Shown here: positions 51,510-60,675 of the stretch, piece by piece
How the letters are laid out: every line of letters begins with the position of its first letter
Numbering within the stretch: the stretch's first letter is position 1
Assembly: GCA_031285565.1 (NCBI GenBank)
Contig: JAITVY010000060.1
Location: 25,533-89,532 of the forward strand
From: Tannerella sp.
GTDB taxonomy: Bacteria; Bacteroidota; Bacteroidia; Bacteroidales; Tannerellaceae
DNA length: 64,000 nt
Reading direction: 5' to 3'
Notes under the pieces: model-generated
What the model saw: the letters and a program-made list of their open reading frames with translations, nothing else
Database searches by the model: none
What the model was told of the DNA's origin: nothing
Made by a program: the position numbers and the translations under genes

Positions 51510-53855
51510 ATGGGCGCTAGTGATATTTTTAGGTTTAAGTCTTTTATAAAATTTCTGGGAAAGAATAAGCTTTATACTTTCATTGAGATTTTTGGTTTAT
51601 CTGTTTCTTTAATGTTTGTAATTCTTATTGGCGTGTATACAACCCAGGAATTATCGACTGATAACTTTCAGGAAAAAAAGGATCGTTTGTATTTATTGGC
51701 TTCGGAAGAATCTTTTGGTTTCGCACATAAATTGGGTGGTACGCTGAAGGATAGATACCCGGAGATAGAGGAAGTTTGTCCATTCCTTGCTTTCCTGAAG
51801 AAATTGCCGGTAGTTCATGCAGAGCGTAAAGCGAATGCAGATTTGTTGTTCGTTGATCCTTCTTTTTTTTCGATGATGTCATTCCCTATTATAAACGGTG
51901 ATGCTAACCGGGCATTGGAAGCAAGGAATTATGCTGTTATATCAGAGAGTTTTGTAAACAGGATGTTTCCCGGTGAGGATCCTTTGGGACAGGTGATACA
52001 TGTGAACGATTCAGTTGTTGTAACTGTTAACGCAGTTATGAAAGATATCCGTAATTCTGCTATTCCTTACGGTGATATATTGCTGCGTAATGACCATCTT
52101 CCTTATTGGGGTAACAATCTCCTGAATAGTTATGATGATTGGGGGTCAATGCCTATCATCATCTTAGCTAAAGCAGGCGCAGACCTGAATACTAAAACAG
52201 AAGATTTGTTGGCATACCTTAAAGAAAATGTCTGGACATATAAGCGGGAAATGAATACCCAGATATCGTTTGTTCCACTTAAAGATGTTTATTTTTCGGA
52301 AATAGAAGGTTATGATGGTTTTCTGGTTAAGCAGGGGGATAAGACGTTTGTATTGATATTCCTTTCAGTCGGATTGTTGATTCTCCTTTTTGCGATTATT
52401 AATTATATTAACCTGGCTGTGGCACAAGCGGGTTTCCGTGCAAAAGAAATGGCTACGCGCAGGCTTTTAGGATCTTCGCGTAAAGATTTGTTTTCGCGCT
52501 TAATTGTCGAATCGACCGTTCTTGTCTTTATTTCTTTCTGTATCGGGTTACTGCTTTCGTGGGCTATAGCGCCTTATGCCAATAATTTGCTTGATACACA
52601 GATTGATTTGAAAATGATGATTACATTCAAGAGTCTATTGATTTCATTTGCTATACTCCTGGTAGTTGGTGCATTGTCGGGCTTTCTTCCGGCTTTGGTG
52701 ATATCGGGTGCCAAGCCGGTTGAAGTGGTGAAAGGTACTTTCCGGAAGAAAACGAAGATGGTATATAGTAAATTCTTCATTACTTTCCAGCATGGGATTA
52801 CTATTGCTATGATTACTGCTGCGGTTGTGATGGTGTTTCAACTTAATCACCTGATTGAAGCTCCACTGGGATATAATACTGCTAATATCATAGATGTGGA
52901 TGTCGCAGAATTGCATGACAAACAAATGGTACTTACGCTTGCTAATGAATTTAGCCAACTGGCATCTGTAAAAAGGACAGCTTTTAGCCAGGGGCTACCT
53001 TTCAAACGGGGGAGTAATTATACGATGAGTTACGAAGGGCGTACTATCCAGTATCAAGGTTTTGTGGGTGATTCGGCATATGTGGATATGCTTGGTTTCC
53101 AGATACTCAAAGATAATGGTTTGGCGCCGGGAGAGGGCTTTTTCCTGAGCGAGCAGGCTATTAAAGAGTTGGGAATAGGTGAAGATTCACCAACTTTTCC
53201 TATCCATCATTTTGGAGGTACCCACCAATTGGTTGCCGGCATTATAAAAGATTTTAAACTGGAGAATATCCTTTTTGAATCACGACCTACCCTTTTACGG
53301 ATAAAGAAGGTCGAAGATTTTGATCCTCATAGTGTTGCTGTGGAGGTCACTGGCAATCCTTATGATGCTTTTAACCAGATAAAGGAAATTTACGAAGATA
53401 TCACTCAATTTGAATTTCCCGGAAAATTTGTTGACCAGCAGATAGAAGAATCTTTTGCGCGTCAAGAAAGGACTTCTACTTTGGTGGTTGTTTTTTCAGG
53501 GGTTGCCATTTTGCTTTCTTTCCTGGGACTGGTGGCCATGTCGACTTACTTTATCCAGCAGCGTTCGCGTGAGATTGCAATCCGGAAGGTTTTCGGCTCA
53601 AGTAATCTTGGTGTATTAAAGAGATTGGTGTTCAATTTTTTGAGTTATGTGGTGATTGCCTTTATTGTTGTCACCCCATTTACCTGGCATATTATGTGGG
53701 AATGGTTATCGGGTTATACGTATCATATTCCCCTTAGTCCATGGTTCTTTGTCAGTGCGGGATTATTCTGCCTGCTGATTTCTTTCCTGACTGTTTTCTG
53801 GCAGAGTTATGTGGCCGCGAATGAAAATCCGGTAGTGGGTGTTAAATCGGAATAG
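51510..53855 (+). CDS. MacB/FtsX-type ABC permease, third copy
   Basis: 781 residues with the same two-module plan as the tandem copies but clearly divergent: N-terminal helix with YTFIEIFGLSVSLMFVILIG, FtsX domain with NYINLAVAQAGFRAKEMATRRLLGSSR, second domain with LSFLGLVAMSTYFIQQRSREIAIRKVFGSS. No ATPase gene is adjacent on this strand; the ATPase at 46702-47412 is the likely partner. A sigma-54-like promoter and palindromes precede it, and a terminator follows it, so it is a separate transcription unit of the same regulon. Confidence 0.88.
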   Translation: MGASDIFRFKSFIKFLGKNKLYTFIEIFGLSVSLMFVILIGVYTTQELSTDNFQEKKDRLYLLASEESFGFAHKLGGTLKDRYPEIEEVCPFLAFLKKLPVVHAERKANADLLFVDPSFFSMMSFPIINGDANRALEARNYAVISESFVNRMFPGEDPLGQVIHVNDSVVVTVNAVMKDIRNSAIPYGDILLRNDHLPYWGNNLLNSYDDWGSMPIIILAKAGADLNTKTEDLLAYLKENVWTYKREMNTQISFVPLKDVYFSEIEGYDGFLVKQGDKTFVLIFLSVGLLILLFAIINYINLAVAQAGFRAKEMATRRLLGSSRKDLFSRLIVESTVLVFISFCIGLLLSWAIAPYANNLLDTQIDLKMMITFKSLLISFAILLVVGALSGFLPALVISGAKPVEVVKGTFRKKTKMVYSKFFITFQHGITIAMITAAVVMVFQLNHLIEAPLGYNTANIIDVDVAELHDKQMVLTLANEFSQLASVKRTAFSQGLPFKRGSNYTMSYEGRTIQYQGFVGDSAYVDMLGFQILKDNGLAPGEGFFLSEQAIKELGIGEDSPTFPIHHFGGTHQLVAGIIKDFKLENILFESRPTLLRIKKVEDFDPHSVAVEVTGNPYDAFNQIKEIYEDITQFEFPGKFVDQQIEESFARQERTSTLVVVFSGVAILLSFLGLVAMSTYFIQQRSREIAIRKVFGSSNLGVLKRLVFNFLSYVVIAFIVVTPFTWHIMWEWLSGYTYHIPLSPWFFVSAGLFCLLISFLTVFWQSYVAANENPVVGVKSE

Positions 53856-53908
53856 GGCTCAAAATAAGATTTGTAATAAAGTTGAAAACAACCTCTTATT
53901 GAAAAGAA

Positions 53909-53934
53909 AGTCTATCTGAAAAATCAGACAGACT
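53909..53934 (+). terminator. Terminator of permease 3
   Basis: AGTCTATCTGA, AAAA loop, TCAGACAGACT: 10 of 11 pairs, followed by a T-run from 53946. It lies 54 bases after the permease stop. Confidence 0.75.
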
Positions 53935-54078
53935 CGGGACTCTCATTTTTTTTCTCCCCCCATTCGGATGTCTCCTTAAATGAAAGTTTTCTTTTACTTT
54001 TTGCAAAGATATGGCATTCATTCATGAAAAACAAATCAATGCTTTTGTTTAAAACAGATTTTCTTTTGTAAAAAACAG

Positions 54079-54086
54079 TATATTTG
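54079..54086 (+). promoter_or_regulatory. -7 box of the XRE regulator gene
   Basis: TATATTTG, a full TAnnTTTG match, 38 bases before the ATG at 54125. Confidence 0.5.
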
Positions 54087-54124
54087 AACAATTATTTAAG
54101 AATATCGTTATAAATAGAAACCGG

Positions 54125-54532
54125 ATGAATGATGTAATGGAAACAAATGAAATTAAAGTTAACCAGGGATTAAATATCAAAAGAATAAGAACTGCCAAGG
54201 GGATTAAGCAGAGTTCTTTATGTGAGCCTCTGGGGATAAAGACCCAGCAGGGAATCCATGATCTGGAAAAGAAAAGAATTATTCCGGATGATAAGTTAAG
54301 AATTATTGCCAATGTGTTGAATGTTGATATGGATATATTGAAGAATATGCCGGAAGATAAAGATAAATACAATATTGTTTTTGAATATAATACGATGACA
54401 AATTCGCCGATTGCACAGAACCAGGAAATCTATTTTACTAAAGATATGGATCTGGTTAACAGGTTGATCGAAAGTGAGAAGAGGGTGGCAGCATTAGAGA
54501 CTGAACTCCGGATGTTGAAGGGTGATAAATAA
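54125..54532 (+). CDS. XRE-family HTH regulator
   Basis: 135 residues. A helix-turn-helix of the Cro/CI type occupies about 17-75 (NIKRIRTAKGIKQSSLCEPLG, then QGIHDLEKKRIIPDDKLRIIANVLNVDMD). The C-terminal third is a predicted coiled coil (LVNRLIESEKRVAALETELRML), typical of small Bacteroidota XRE proteins and probably a dimerisation element. It is convergent with the RND operon, whose last gene ends 5 bases away, so there is no direct operon link. Confidence 0.85.
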   Translation: MNDVMETNEIKVNQGLNIKRIRTAKGIKQSSLCEPLGIKTQQGIHDLEKKRIIPDDKLRIIANVLNVDMDILKNMPEDKDKYNIVFEYNTMTNSPIAQNQEIYFTKDMDLVNRLIESEKRVAALETELRMLKGDK

Positions 54533-54537
54533 ACCGG

Positions 54538-55995
54538 TTATTGAATCCCTCCCCCGAGCGCTTTGTAGAGATTAACGTTGTATTGTAATTGTTCGAGATG
54601 GTCGTTTACCTGGCTTAATTGTGCCGACAGTAAATTTTGCTGTGCGGAAAGTACCTCCGTATAATTGGCTTCGCCTGCTTTTAATAATTCCTGTGTGAAA
54701 TAGACAGATGTCTCAAGTGCATCGAGTTGTTTGTCGCGTGTACTGTTTTTACTTAATGATGATTGGAAACTAAATAAAATGTCTGATACTTCTTGTCCGG
54801 CACTTAAGACTGTCTTTTCGTATGTGAGTAATGCTTCTTCTTGTTGTGCTTTGGCAATTTTGAGGTTCCCTTTTAGTTTTCCCTGTGCAAAGATGGGTTG
54901 TGTGATTCCTCCGATGAGGTTTAGAATGAGGTTTTCGGGTTTAAAGAAAGAGGATAAGGTTGTTGCAGAATAGCCAAACATAGAACCTGTTCCTAACGTG
55001 ACAGAGGGGTAAAAAGCGGCTCTTGCTGTTTGTGTAAGTTCGAAGGCCGACCTGAAGGCAAGCTCTGCCTGGTGCACATCGGGTCTGTAGGCGAGCATTT
55101 GCATGGGTATGCCATGGTGCATCGACGAATCCGGTTGTTGGACTGCCAGTGTAGACCTGTTGATTGGGCCCGGTTTACGTCCTATTAGTACGCTTAATGC
55201 ATTTTCTGTTTGGCGTATGCTGCTTTCCAGATCAGGTATTGTGACGACTGTGCTGTAATACAATGCCTTGCTTTGTTCTACGGCTGCTGCATTCAGCATT
55301 CCCTGCTCCATCATGACCTGCATGGTTTCGGTGCTTTCGCGTAGTAGGAGTATCGTTTCTTTTGTTATCCGTAGCTGCTCGTCGAGTGCCAGTAATGAAT
55401 AGTATGAGGTTGCTATATTAGCAATTAACGAGGTACGGATTAAATCGCGGTAGGCATAACTGTTCAGGAATTGAGCGTATTGAGACCTGTTCTGGCGGTT
55501 TAATTTGCCCCAGATGTCGGCTTCCCAGGTGGAGGTTATTCCTAACGAGTAATCCGTGGAATAATAGCCTAGTACATCCTTCCCGTTCTCCCCGTTACTC
55601 GTACGGGTATGGGTTACTTGTCCGGCCAGGGCTACTGTGGGGAAATAGGCTGACCGTGTGATGCGGAGGTTTGCCTCAGCCTGTTGTATTTGCGTGTATG
55701 CGATCCGGAGATCAAAATTTGCATCTAATCCTTCTTTTATCAGGGCTTGTAAATCCGGATCCCTAAAAAACGTTCTCCAGGGAATATGGGCAATTGTTGT
55801 TGTGTCTGTAGGATTTTCTCCTCGAAACAGGCCGGCGGTATCTATTGAGGGGGCATGATAACGTTTTGTTAAGCTGCAGGAGGATAAGAAAAGCAGTATT
55901 GCTATTAATCCGATGAGTTGTTTTATATTGATATATTTCAAATGTAAATCAGAGACGTAGTGCACTATGTCTGTACATGATCTGTTATAAGCCAT
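54538..55995 (-). CDS. RND efflux outer-membrane lipoprotein (OprM/NodT family)
   Basis: 485 residues from the ATG at 55995. The lipobox FLSSCSLTKRY lies unusually far in (Cys about 40), and a TTG at 55941 would give a standard signal (KYINIKQLIGLIAILLF), so that start is a real alternative. The TolC-type repeats follow: DLQALIKEGLDANFDLRIAYTQIQQAEANL, IADIATSYYSLLAL-like helices and the second-half RPDVHQAELAFRSAF. It forms the outer-membrane channel of the tripartite pump with the RND permease and adaptor encoded upstream in the same operon. Confidence 0.9.
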   Translation of the reverse strand: MAYNRSCTDIVHYVSDLHLKYINIKQLIGLIAILLFLSSCSLTKRYHAPSIDTAGLFRGENPTDTTTIAHIPWRTFFRDPDLQALIKEGLDANFDLRIAYTQIQQAEANLRITRSAYFPTVALAGQVTHTRTSNGENGKDVLGYYSTDYSLGITSTWEADIWGKLNRQNRSQYAQFLNSYAYRDLIRTSLIANIATSYYSLLALDEQLRITKETILLLRESTETMQVMMEQGMLNAAAVEQSKALYYSTVVTIPDLESSIRQTENALSVLIGRKPGPINRSTLAVQQPDSSMHHGIPMQMLAYRPDVHQAELAFRSAFELTQTARAAFYPSVTLGTGSMFGYSATTLSSFFKPENLILNLIGGITQPIFAQGKLKGNLKIAKAQQEEALLTYEKTVLSAGQEVSDILFSFQSSLSKNSTRDKQLDALETSVYFTQELLKAGEANYTEVLSAQQNLLSAQLSQVNDHLEQLQYNVNLYKALGGGIQ

Positions 55996-56022
55996 AATTT
56001 TGTATATTATGAATTTTCATAT

Positions 56023-59000
56023 TTATTTTGCCTCACTATTATTTTGAGTTGTCACATTTTTCTGCTTTTTCAAAGATTCCTGTAAACTTTGAAATATGAT
56101 GTACAGTGTGGGGATTACAATTACTCCGAAGATTGTTCCGATTAACATTCCTCCGATTGCGCTTAAACCGATTGAACGGTTTCCGATTGCTCCTGCTCCG
56201 GTGGATATGGCTAAGGGTAATAGTCCGAATATAAAGGCAAACGATGTCATGAGGATAGGGCGTAAACGCGCGGTTGCTCCGCTGATGGCGGATTCTACAA
56301 TACTCATACCTTCCTGTCGCCGTTGGATGGCGTATTCAACAATTAAGATGGCATTTTTTGATAACAGTCCGATTAACATGACCAGGGCTATCTGTACATA
56401 GATATTCATTACGATGTTTGATCCGGTCATTAGTCCGATGAAGATAAAAATGAATATACCGGCTACACCGACCGGTAACGAGAATATTACAGCAAATGGT
56501 AAGATGTAGCTTTCGTATAATGCAGACAGCAACAAGTAGACAAATATCAGACATAGGATTGCAATGGTGATTAACTGGTTACTGCTCTTTTCTTCTTCTC
56601 TTGATAATCCGGAATATTCGAATGTGTATCCGGTTGGTAATGTTTCGTTCGCTATTTGTTGTATTATATTCATGGCTTCACCGGTACTTGCGTTGATAGC
56701 CGGGATGACGGTTATGTCCATTGATGAATACATATTGAAACGATAAAGCGTTTGTGGACCTGTAGTGGGTGTTATGTTGAGATATTCGGTAATAGGGGCC
56801 ATTTCACCAGTGCCTGTTTTTACGAAGATGCCATTCAGGTCTTCCAGTTTCGACCTGTATTCGGGTGCTGCCTGTACCATCACACGGTATTGTTTGCCGA
56901 AAAGGTTGAAATTGGATGCATATATACTGCCGATATATGCCTGCAATGTGGTCATGATTTCGCTAAGTGTCAATCCAGCCTCTTTTATTTTAGGTAAATC
57001 AGCTTCCATGACGTATTGGGGAAAGTTGGGGTTAAAAGTAGTACTTGCAATCATGATCTCTTTTTGCTGTTTCAGCTTATCAAGGAACCGGTTTGTTATT
57101 TCATAGAATTTTTCGATATCTCCACCGGTCCGGTCTTCGAGCTCAAGGCTTACACCGTTTCCCAGACCAAATCCTTGTATGGTTGGGGTGCCGAAGAACA
57201 GGAACGTAGCATTTTGTATTGCAGCAGTTTTTTGCGTCATCATGGCGACTACTTCGTTTGTGGTGATGTCGCGGTCTGCCCAGGGCTGCATTTTTATTAC
57301 AACGGAGGCATACGAACTTCCGACACCACTCATAAAGTTCAGCCCGTTGATGTCGCCGACTTCTTTGACGGACGGGATTTGCTGTGCTATTTTTACTACT
57401 TCCTGTAGGACGGAATCTGTTCTTTCCATGGATGATCCGGGTGGCAGGGTAACCATCCCCATCACCGAACCACTGTCTTCCTGTGGGATAAATCCTGCCG
57501 GAATGGTACGCAACAGAAAGACAAGTATACAGGCAAAGACAGCAACGGTTATGACTGGTATCCACCTGTGTTTTTTGTCTCCAACGAATGTGAGTAATTG
57601 TTTATATTTATTGGTTGTAGCTGTAAATGCTTTATTGAAATAATGGTAGAAACGGTTGATGATGCCTTTTTTCTCTTTTCCATCATCGGGTTTTAGAAAT
57701 AATGCACAGAGCGCCGGACTTAATGTAAGTGCATTGACTGCCGAAAGAATAATCGCAATAGCTAATGTTAATCCGAACTGCCGGAAGAAGATTCCACTTG
57801 TTCCGCCGATGAAACTTACGGGTATGAATACAGCAGCCATCACTAAAGTGATTGATATGATGGCGGGTGCAATTTCGCTCATTGCTTTTTCGGTAGCAGC
57901 GAATACATCTTTCTCCCCTGCATCGAGTTTGGCATGTACGGCTTCTACTACTACAATGGCATCATCGACTACAATTCCGATAGCGAGTATTAATGCGAAA
58001 AGAGTCAGCAGGTTGATTGAGAAACCAAATAGCAGGAGAAAAAAGAATGTCCCGATAATGGCTACGGGTACTGCGATTGCCGGGATCAATGTTGAGCGTA
58101 AATCCTGCAGGAAGACGAAAACGACAATAAAGACGAGGATAAAGGCGATGATTAATGTATGCCATACTTCATCGATGGATGCGGAAAGAAATTCGTTGGC
58201 ATCGACCATATACTCATAGTGAAGCCCTTCCGGCAACGATTCCTTTGATTTCTCAATTTCTGCTTTTACATTTTCTATTATTTGTTGTGCATTGGAACCG
58301 GCAATCTGGCTGACTCCGATCATAACAGCTTCTTTTCCTTCAAAATTGGTGACGACCGTATACTCAAGTGATCCCAGCTCCACATTGGCAATGTCTTTCA
58401 ACCTTAAAATTTGTCCGTCTTGCGAACGGATAATGATATCTTGAAACTCTTCTGCGGATTTCAGGCGTCCTGTGTATTTGAGTGTATACTGGAAAGTTTG
58501 ATTATTGTTTTGTCCGAGTTCACCGGGTGCGGCTTCAATATTCTGGTCCTGAAGCGCTGCAACGACTTCCTGCGATGTTACCTGATAGACTGCCATTACA
58601 TCAGGCTTCAGCCATACACGCATGGAGTATGTCTGTTGTCCGTACGCACTTGCATCGCCGACACCGTGTATGCGTTGGATCTGGGGAATTATATTGATAT
58701 TGGCATAGTTCTGAATAAACTTTCCATCGAAATCGGGATTGTCGGAATATAGGAATATCATTAGCAGGGTACTTGTCTGACTTTTTTGGACGGTAACACC
58801 TGTCTGTACTACTTCGGCCGGCAGCAATGAGGATGCCTGTGTTGCCAGATTCTGAACATTTACGGCCGCCATATCGGGGTTTATTCCCTGTTCGAAGTAG
58901 ATGGTAATTCTTGCGCTTCCAGAGTTGGAAGCTGTTGAGGTCATATATGTCATTCCTTCTACTCCGTTGATTGCTTCTTCGAGGGGAATGATGACGCTGT

Positions 59001-59175
59001 TCATTACTACATCGGCGTTTGCCCCACTGTAAGTTGCCGTTACACGTACGGTAGGAGGTGCAATGTCGGGGTATTGCTCGATGGGAAGGGAGGTAAGCCC
59101 GATGATTCCTAATACGACAATAATGATTGAAATTACGGTGGATAGTACCGGCCTTCTTATGAATATCCTCAGCAT
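56023..59175 (-). CDS. RND multidrug efflux permease (AcrB/MexB, HAE1 family)
   Basis: 1050 residues, the full length of the family, with 12 membrane helices and two large periplasmic loops. N-terminus MLRIFIRRPVLSTVISIII; the proton-relay Asp pair is in GIVVDDAIVVVEAVHAK (about 405); QEDSGSVMGMVTLPPGSS opens the second periplasmic loop; the C-terminal ALVMLIGLLSKNAILIVEYA contains the conserved Lys. It exports hydrophobic drugs, bile salts or similar compounds by proton antiport. It lies one base downstream of the adaptor gene and 27 bases before the channel gene. Confidence 0.95.
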   Translation of the reverse strand: MLRIFIRRPVLSTVISIIIVVLGIIGLTSLPIEQYPDIAPPTVRVTATYSGANADVVMNSVIIPLEEAINGVEGMTYMTSTASNSGSARITIYFEQGINPDMAAVNVQNLATQASSLLPAEVVQTGVTVQKSQTSTLLMIFLYSDNPDFDGKFIQNYANINIIPQIQRIHGVGDASAYGQQTYSMRVWLKPDVMAVYQVTSQEVVAALQDQNIEAAPGELGQNNNQTFQYTLKYTGRLKSAEEFQDIIIRSQDGQILRLKDIANVELGSLEYTVVTNFEGKEAVMIGVSQIAGSNAQQIIENVKAEIEKSKESLPEGLHYEYMVDANEFLSASIDEVWHTLIIAFILVFIVVFVFLQDLRSTLIPAIAVPVAIIGTFFFLLLFGFSINLLTLFALILAIGIVVDDAIVVVEAVHAKLDAGEKDVFAATEKAMSEIAPAIISITLVMAAVFIPVSFIGGTSGIFFRQFGLTLAIAIILSAVNALTLSPALCALFLKPDDGKEKKGIINRFYHYFNKAFTATTNKYKQLLTFVGDKKHRWIPVITVAVFACILVFLLRTIPAGFIPQEDSGSVMGMVTLPPGSSMERTDSVLQEVVKIAQQIPSVKEVGDINGLNFMSGVGSSYASVVIKMQPWADRDITTNEVVAMMTQKTAAIQNATFLFFGTPTIQGFGLGNGVSLELEDRTGGDIEKFYEITNRFLDKLKQQKEIMIASTTFNPNFPQYVMEADLPKIKEAGLTLSEIMTTLQAYIGSIYASNFNLFGKQYRVMVQAAPEYRSKLEDLNGIFVKTGTGEMAPITEYLNITPTTGPQTLYRFNMYSSMDITVIPAINASTGEAMNIIQQIANETLPTGYTFEYSGLSREEEKSSNQLITIAILCLIFVYLLLSALYESYILPFAVIFSLPVGVAGIFIFIFIGLMTGSNIVMNIYVQIALVMLIGLLSKNAILIVEYAIQRRQEGMSIVESAISGATARLRPILMTSFAFIFGLLPLAISTGAGAIGNRSIGLSAIGGMLIGTIFGVIVIPTLYIIFQSLQESLKKQKNVTTQNNSEAK

Positions 59176-59176
59176 A

Positions 59177-60286
59177 TCAGTTTACTTTTATTTTTTTACC
59201 ATTGGATAGGGTTGCAATGCCATCGGTTACGATGATGTCGCCTTCCTGTAGACCGTTGGTTACAACGTAATGTTGTCCGTCGCCAACTGATTCGATGTCT
59301 ATAACGGTTTGTATTACAGAGTCTCCCTGTATTTTGTATACCATTGTTTTATCTAATAGGGTAAAGGTTGCTTTCTGTGGAATTTCGAATACGTTTTCAA
59401 ATTCCCTTGATACTTCGATTCGTCCACTTGTTCCGCTCCGGAGGGTACCTTGTTTATTGGGGAATTCGACCCGGAGATTGGCAGAGCCGGTCGATGTGTT
59501 TACAACTCCTGCAATTGTTTCTATTTTGCCTTTTTCAGGGTATACGGTTCCGTCAGCTAGTGTTAGTGTCGTTTCCGGCATATTTTTAATTTTTTCAGCC
59601 TGTGTTTTCCCCTCGTAATGTTGCAGTAAGTCCATCAGGTCTTTTTCGTTCAGGGAGAAATATGCAAAGACATTGTTTGTATTTGCGATTGTTGTTAGAA
59701 CATTTGAGCTGCTTACCAGGCTTCCTAAACGGTAGGGTATGGATCCGGCCATTCCTTCGACAGGACTACTGACATTTGTCCAGCTCAATGTGGCTTGTGC
59801 CTGTGATAATGTTGCCTCAGCTTCTGCTACGACTGCTTGTGCTGCTTTGTATTGATTTACGTATGATGCGAGTTGGACTTTACTTATAATATTTTTATCG
59901 GCTAATATGCGCATCCGTTCTACATCGAGTTCGGCTGTATTGAGATTGGCGTGTGCGCTATTTACGGAGGCTTTTGCGGTCATTACGGCCTGTTCGGATT
60001 GGGGTGAATTAATTTTAAACAGTACTTGTCCTTTTTTTACTGCTGATCCTTCATCAATAAATATATTCTCGATGAATCCATCGATCCGGGGCCGGATCTC
60101 GATGTCTTCCTGTCCTTTGATTGTTACTGGGTATGTAGTATAGATAGTGACATTGTCGGTTTTCATTGTTTTTGCCGGATAAGATTGAGGAGCTGCCTGC
60201 TGTGAGGGCTGTTGGTTATTTTCTTTTTTGCAGGAAGAAAGAATGACTGCACATACAGTCATAAGCACACATATTCTGAAGCTCAT
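59177..60286 (-). CDS. RND efflux periplasmic adaptor (AcrA/MexA type)
   Basis: 369 residues. SPII signal MSFRICVLMTVCAVILSSCKK, so lipid-anchored. Lipoyl half-motifs around IEIRPRIDGFIENIFIDEGSAVKKGQVLF and SPVEGMAGSIPYRLGSLV, a helical hairpin between them (about 100-170), then beta-barrel and membrane-proximal domains with VTNGLQEGDIIVTDGI. It joins the RND permease to the outer-membrane channel. First gene of the operon; no linked regulator gene is adjacent. Confidence 0.93.
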   Translation of the reverse strand: MSFRICVLMTVCAVILSSCKKENNQQPSQQAAPQSYPAKTMKTDNVTIYTTYPVTIKGQEDIEIRPRIDGFIENIFIDEGSAVKKGQVLFKINSPQSEQAVMTAKASVNSAHANLNTAELDVERMRILADKNIISKVQLASYVNQYKAAQAVVAEAEATLSQAQATLSWTNVSSPVEGMAGSIPYRLGSLVSSSNVLTTIANTNNVFAYFSLNEKDLMDLLQHYEGKTQAEKIKNMPETTLTLADGTVYPEKGKIETIAGVVNTSTGSANLRVEFPNKQGTLRSGTSGRIEVSREFENVFEIPQKATFTLLDKTMVYKIQGDSVIQTVIDIESVGDGQHYVVTNGLQEGDIIVTDGIATLSNGKKIKVN

Positions 60287-60660
60287 AATGTCATTATTAA
60301 ATTACACCTATATCTATCCGGCTAACTAAAAACAATCGGTAAAATACTATAACCATTTATGTGATGATTGTTTTAGTAAAGAGCCGGTTATAAAACATTT
60401 TAGTTATAGAAATAGTTTTGTGCTGATTCGGGATTCTATAATGAGAAAACAAACGGTATAGAACGGAATAAGGTATCGGCTGTTATATATAATGCCAGAT
60501 ATAGGATTTGTTTTTGAGGTGTGTTTAATAAAAAGACCTGAGATTATTGGGAAGAAAGAGGACTGGGATTATATTTGTACTGAACTTTTTTTGAGGTTAA
60601 ATTGAAGTTTATGGTGATTTGCTTTTTTGATTGTCATTTTGCTGTATTATAGTCTGTTAA
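60287..60660. other. Intergenic region upstream of the RND operon
   Basis: 374 bases between divergent genes. It contains the large imperfect inverted repeat annotated separately (60318-60387). The RND promoter must lie here, but I found no full minus-strand TAnnTTTG box, and no further gene. Confidence 0.4.
60318..60387. promoter_or_regulatory. Large imperfect inverted repeat before the RND operon
   Basis: CCGGCTAACTAAAAACAATC (60318-60337) is matched by the reverse complement of 60366-60387, which reads CCGGCT, CTTT, then ACTAAAACAATC. The two arms are about 28 bases apart. It starts 32 bases upstream of the adaptor ATG and could be an operator or a leader hairpin. Confidence 0.5.
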
Positions 60661-60675
60661 ATGAAATATGACGTT

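Noticed and set aside
57143..58219. Long open frames antisense to or in other frames of the RND permease gene
   Set aside because: They lie wholly inside a certain 1050-residue gene and show no domain; composition is that of a shadow frame.
60661..60675. ATG at 60661 as the start of the glycoside hydrolase
   Set aside because: It adds MKYDV before a clean signal peptide; the ATG at 60676 fits better, although 60661 cannot be excluded.
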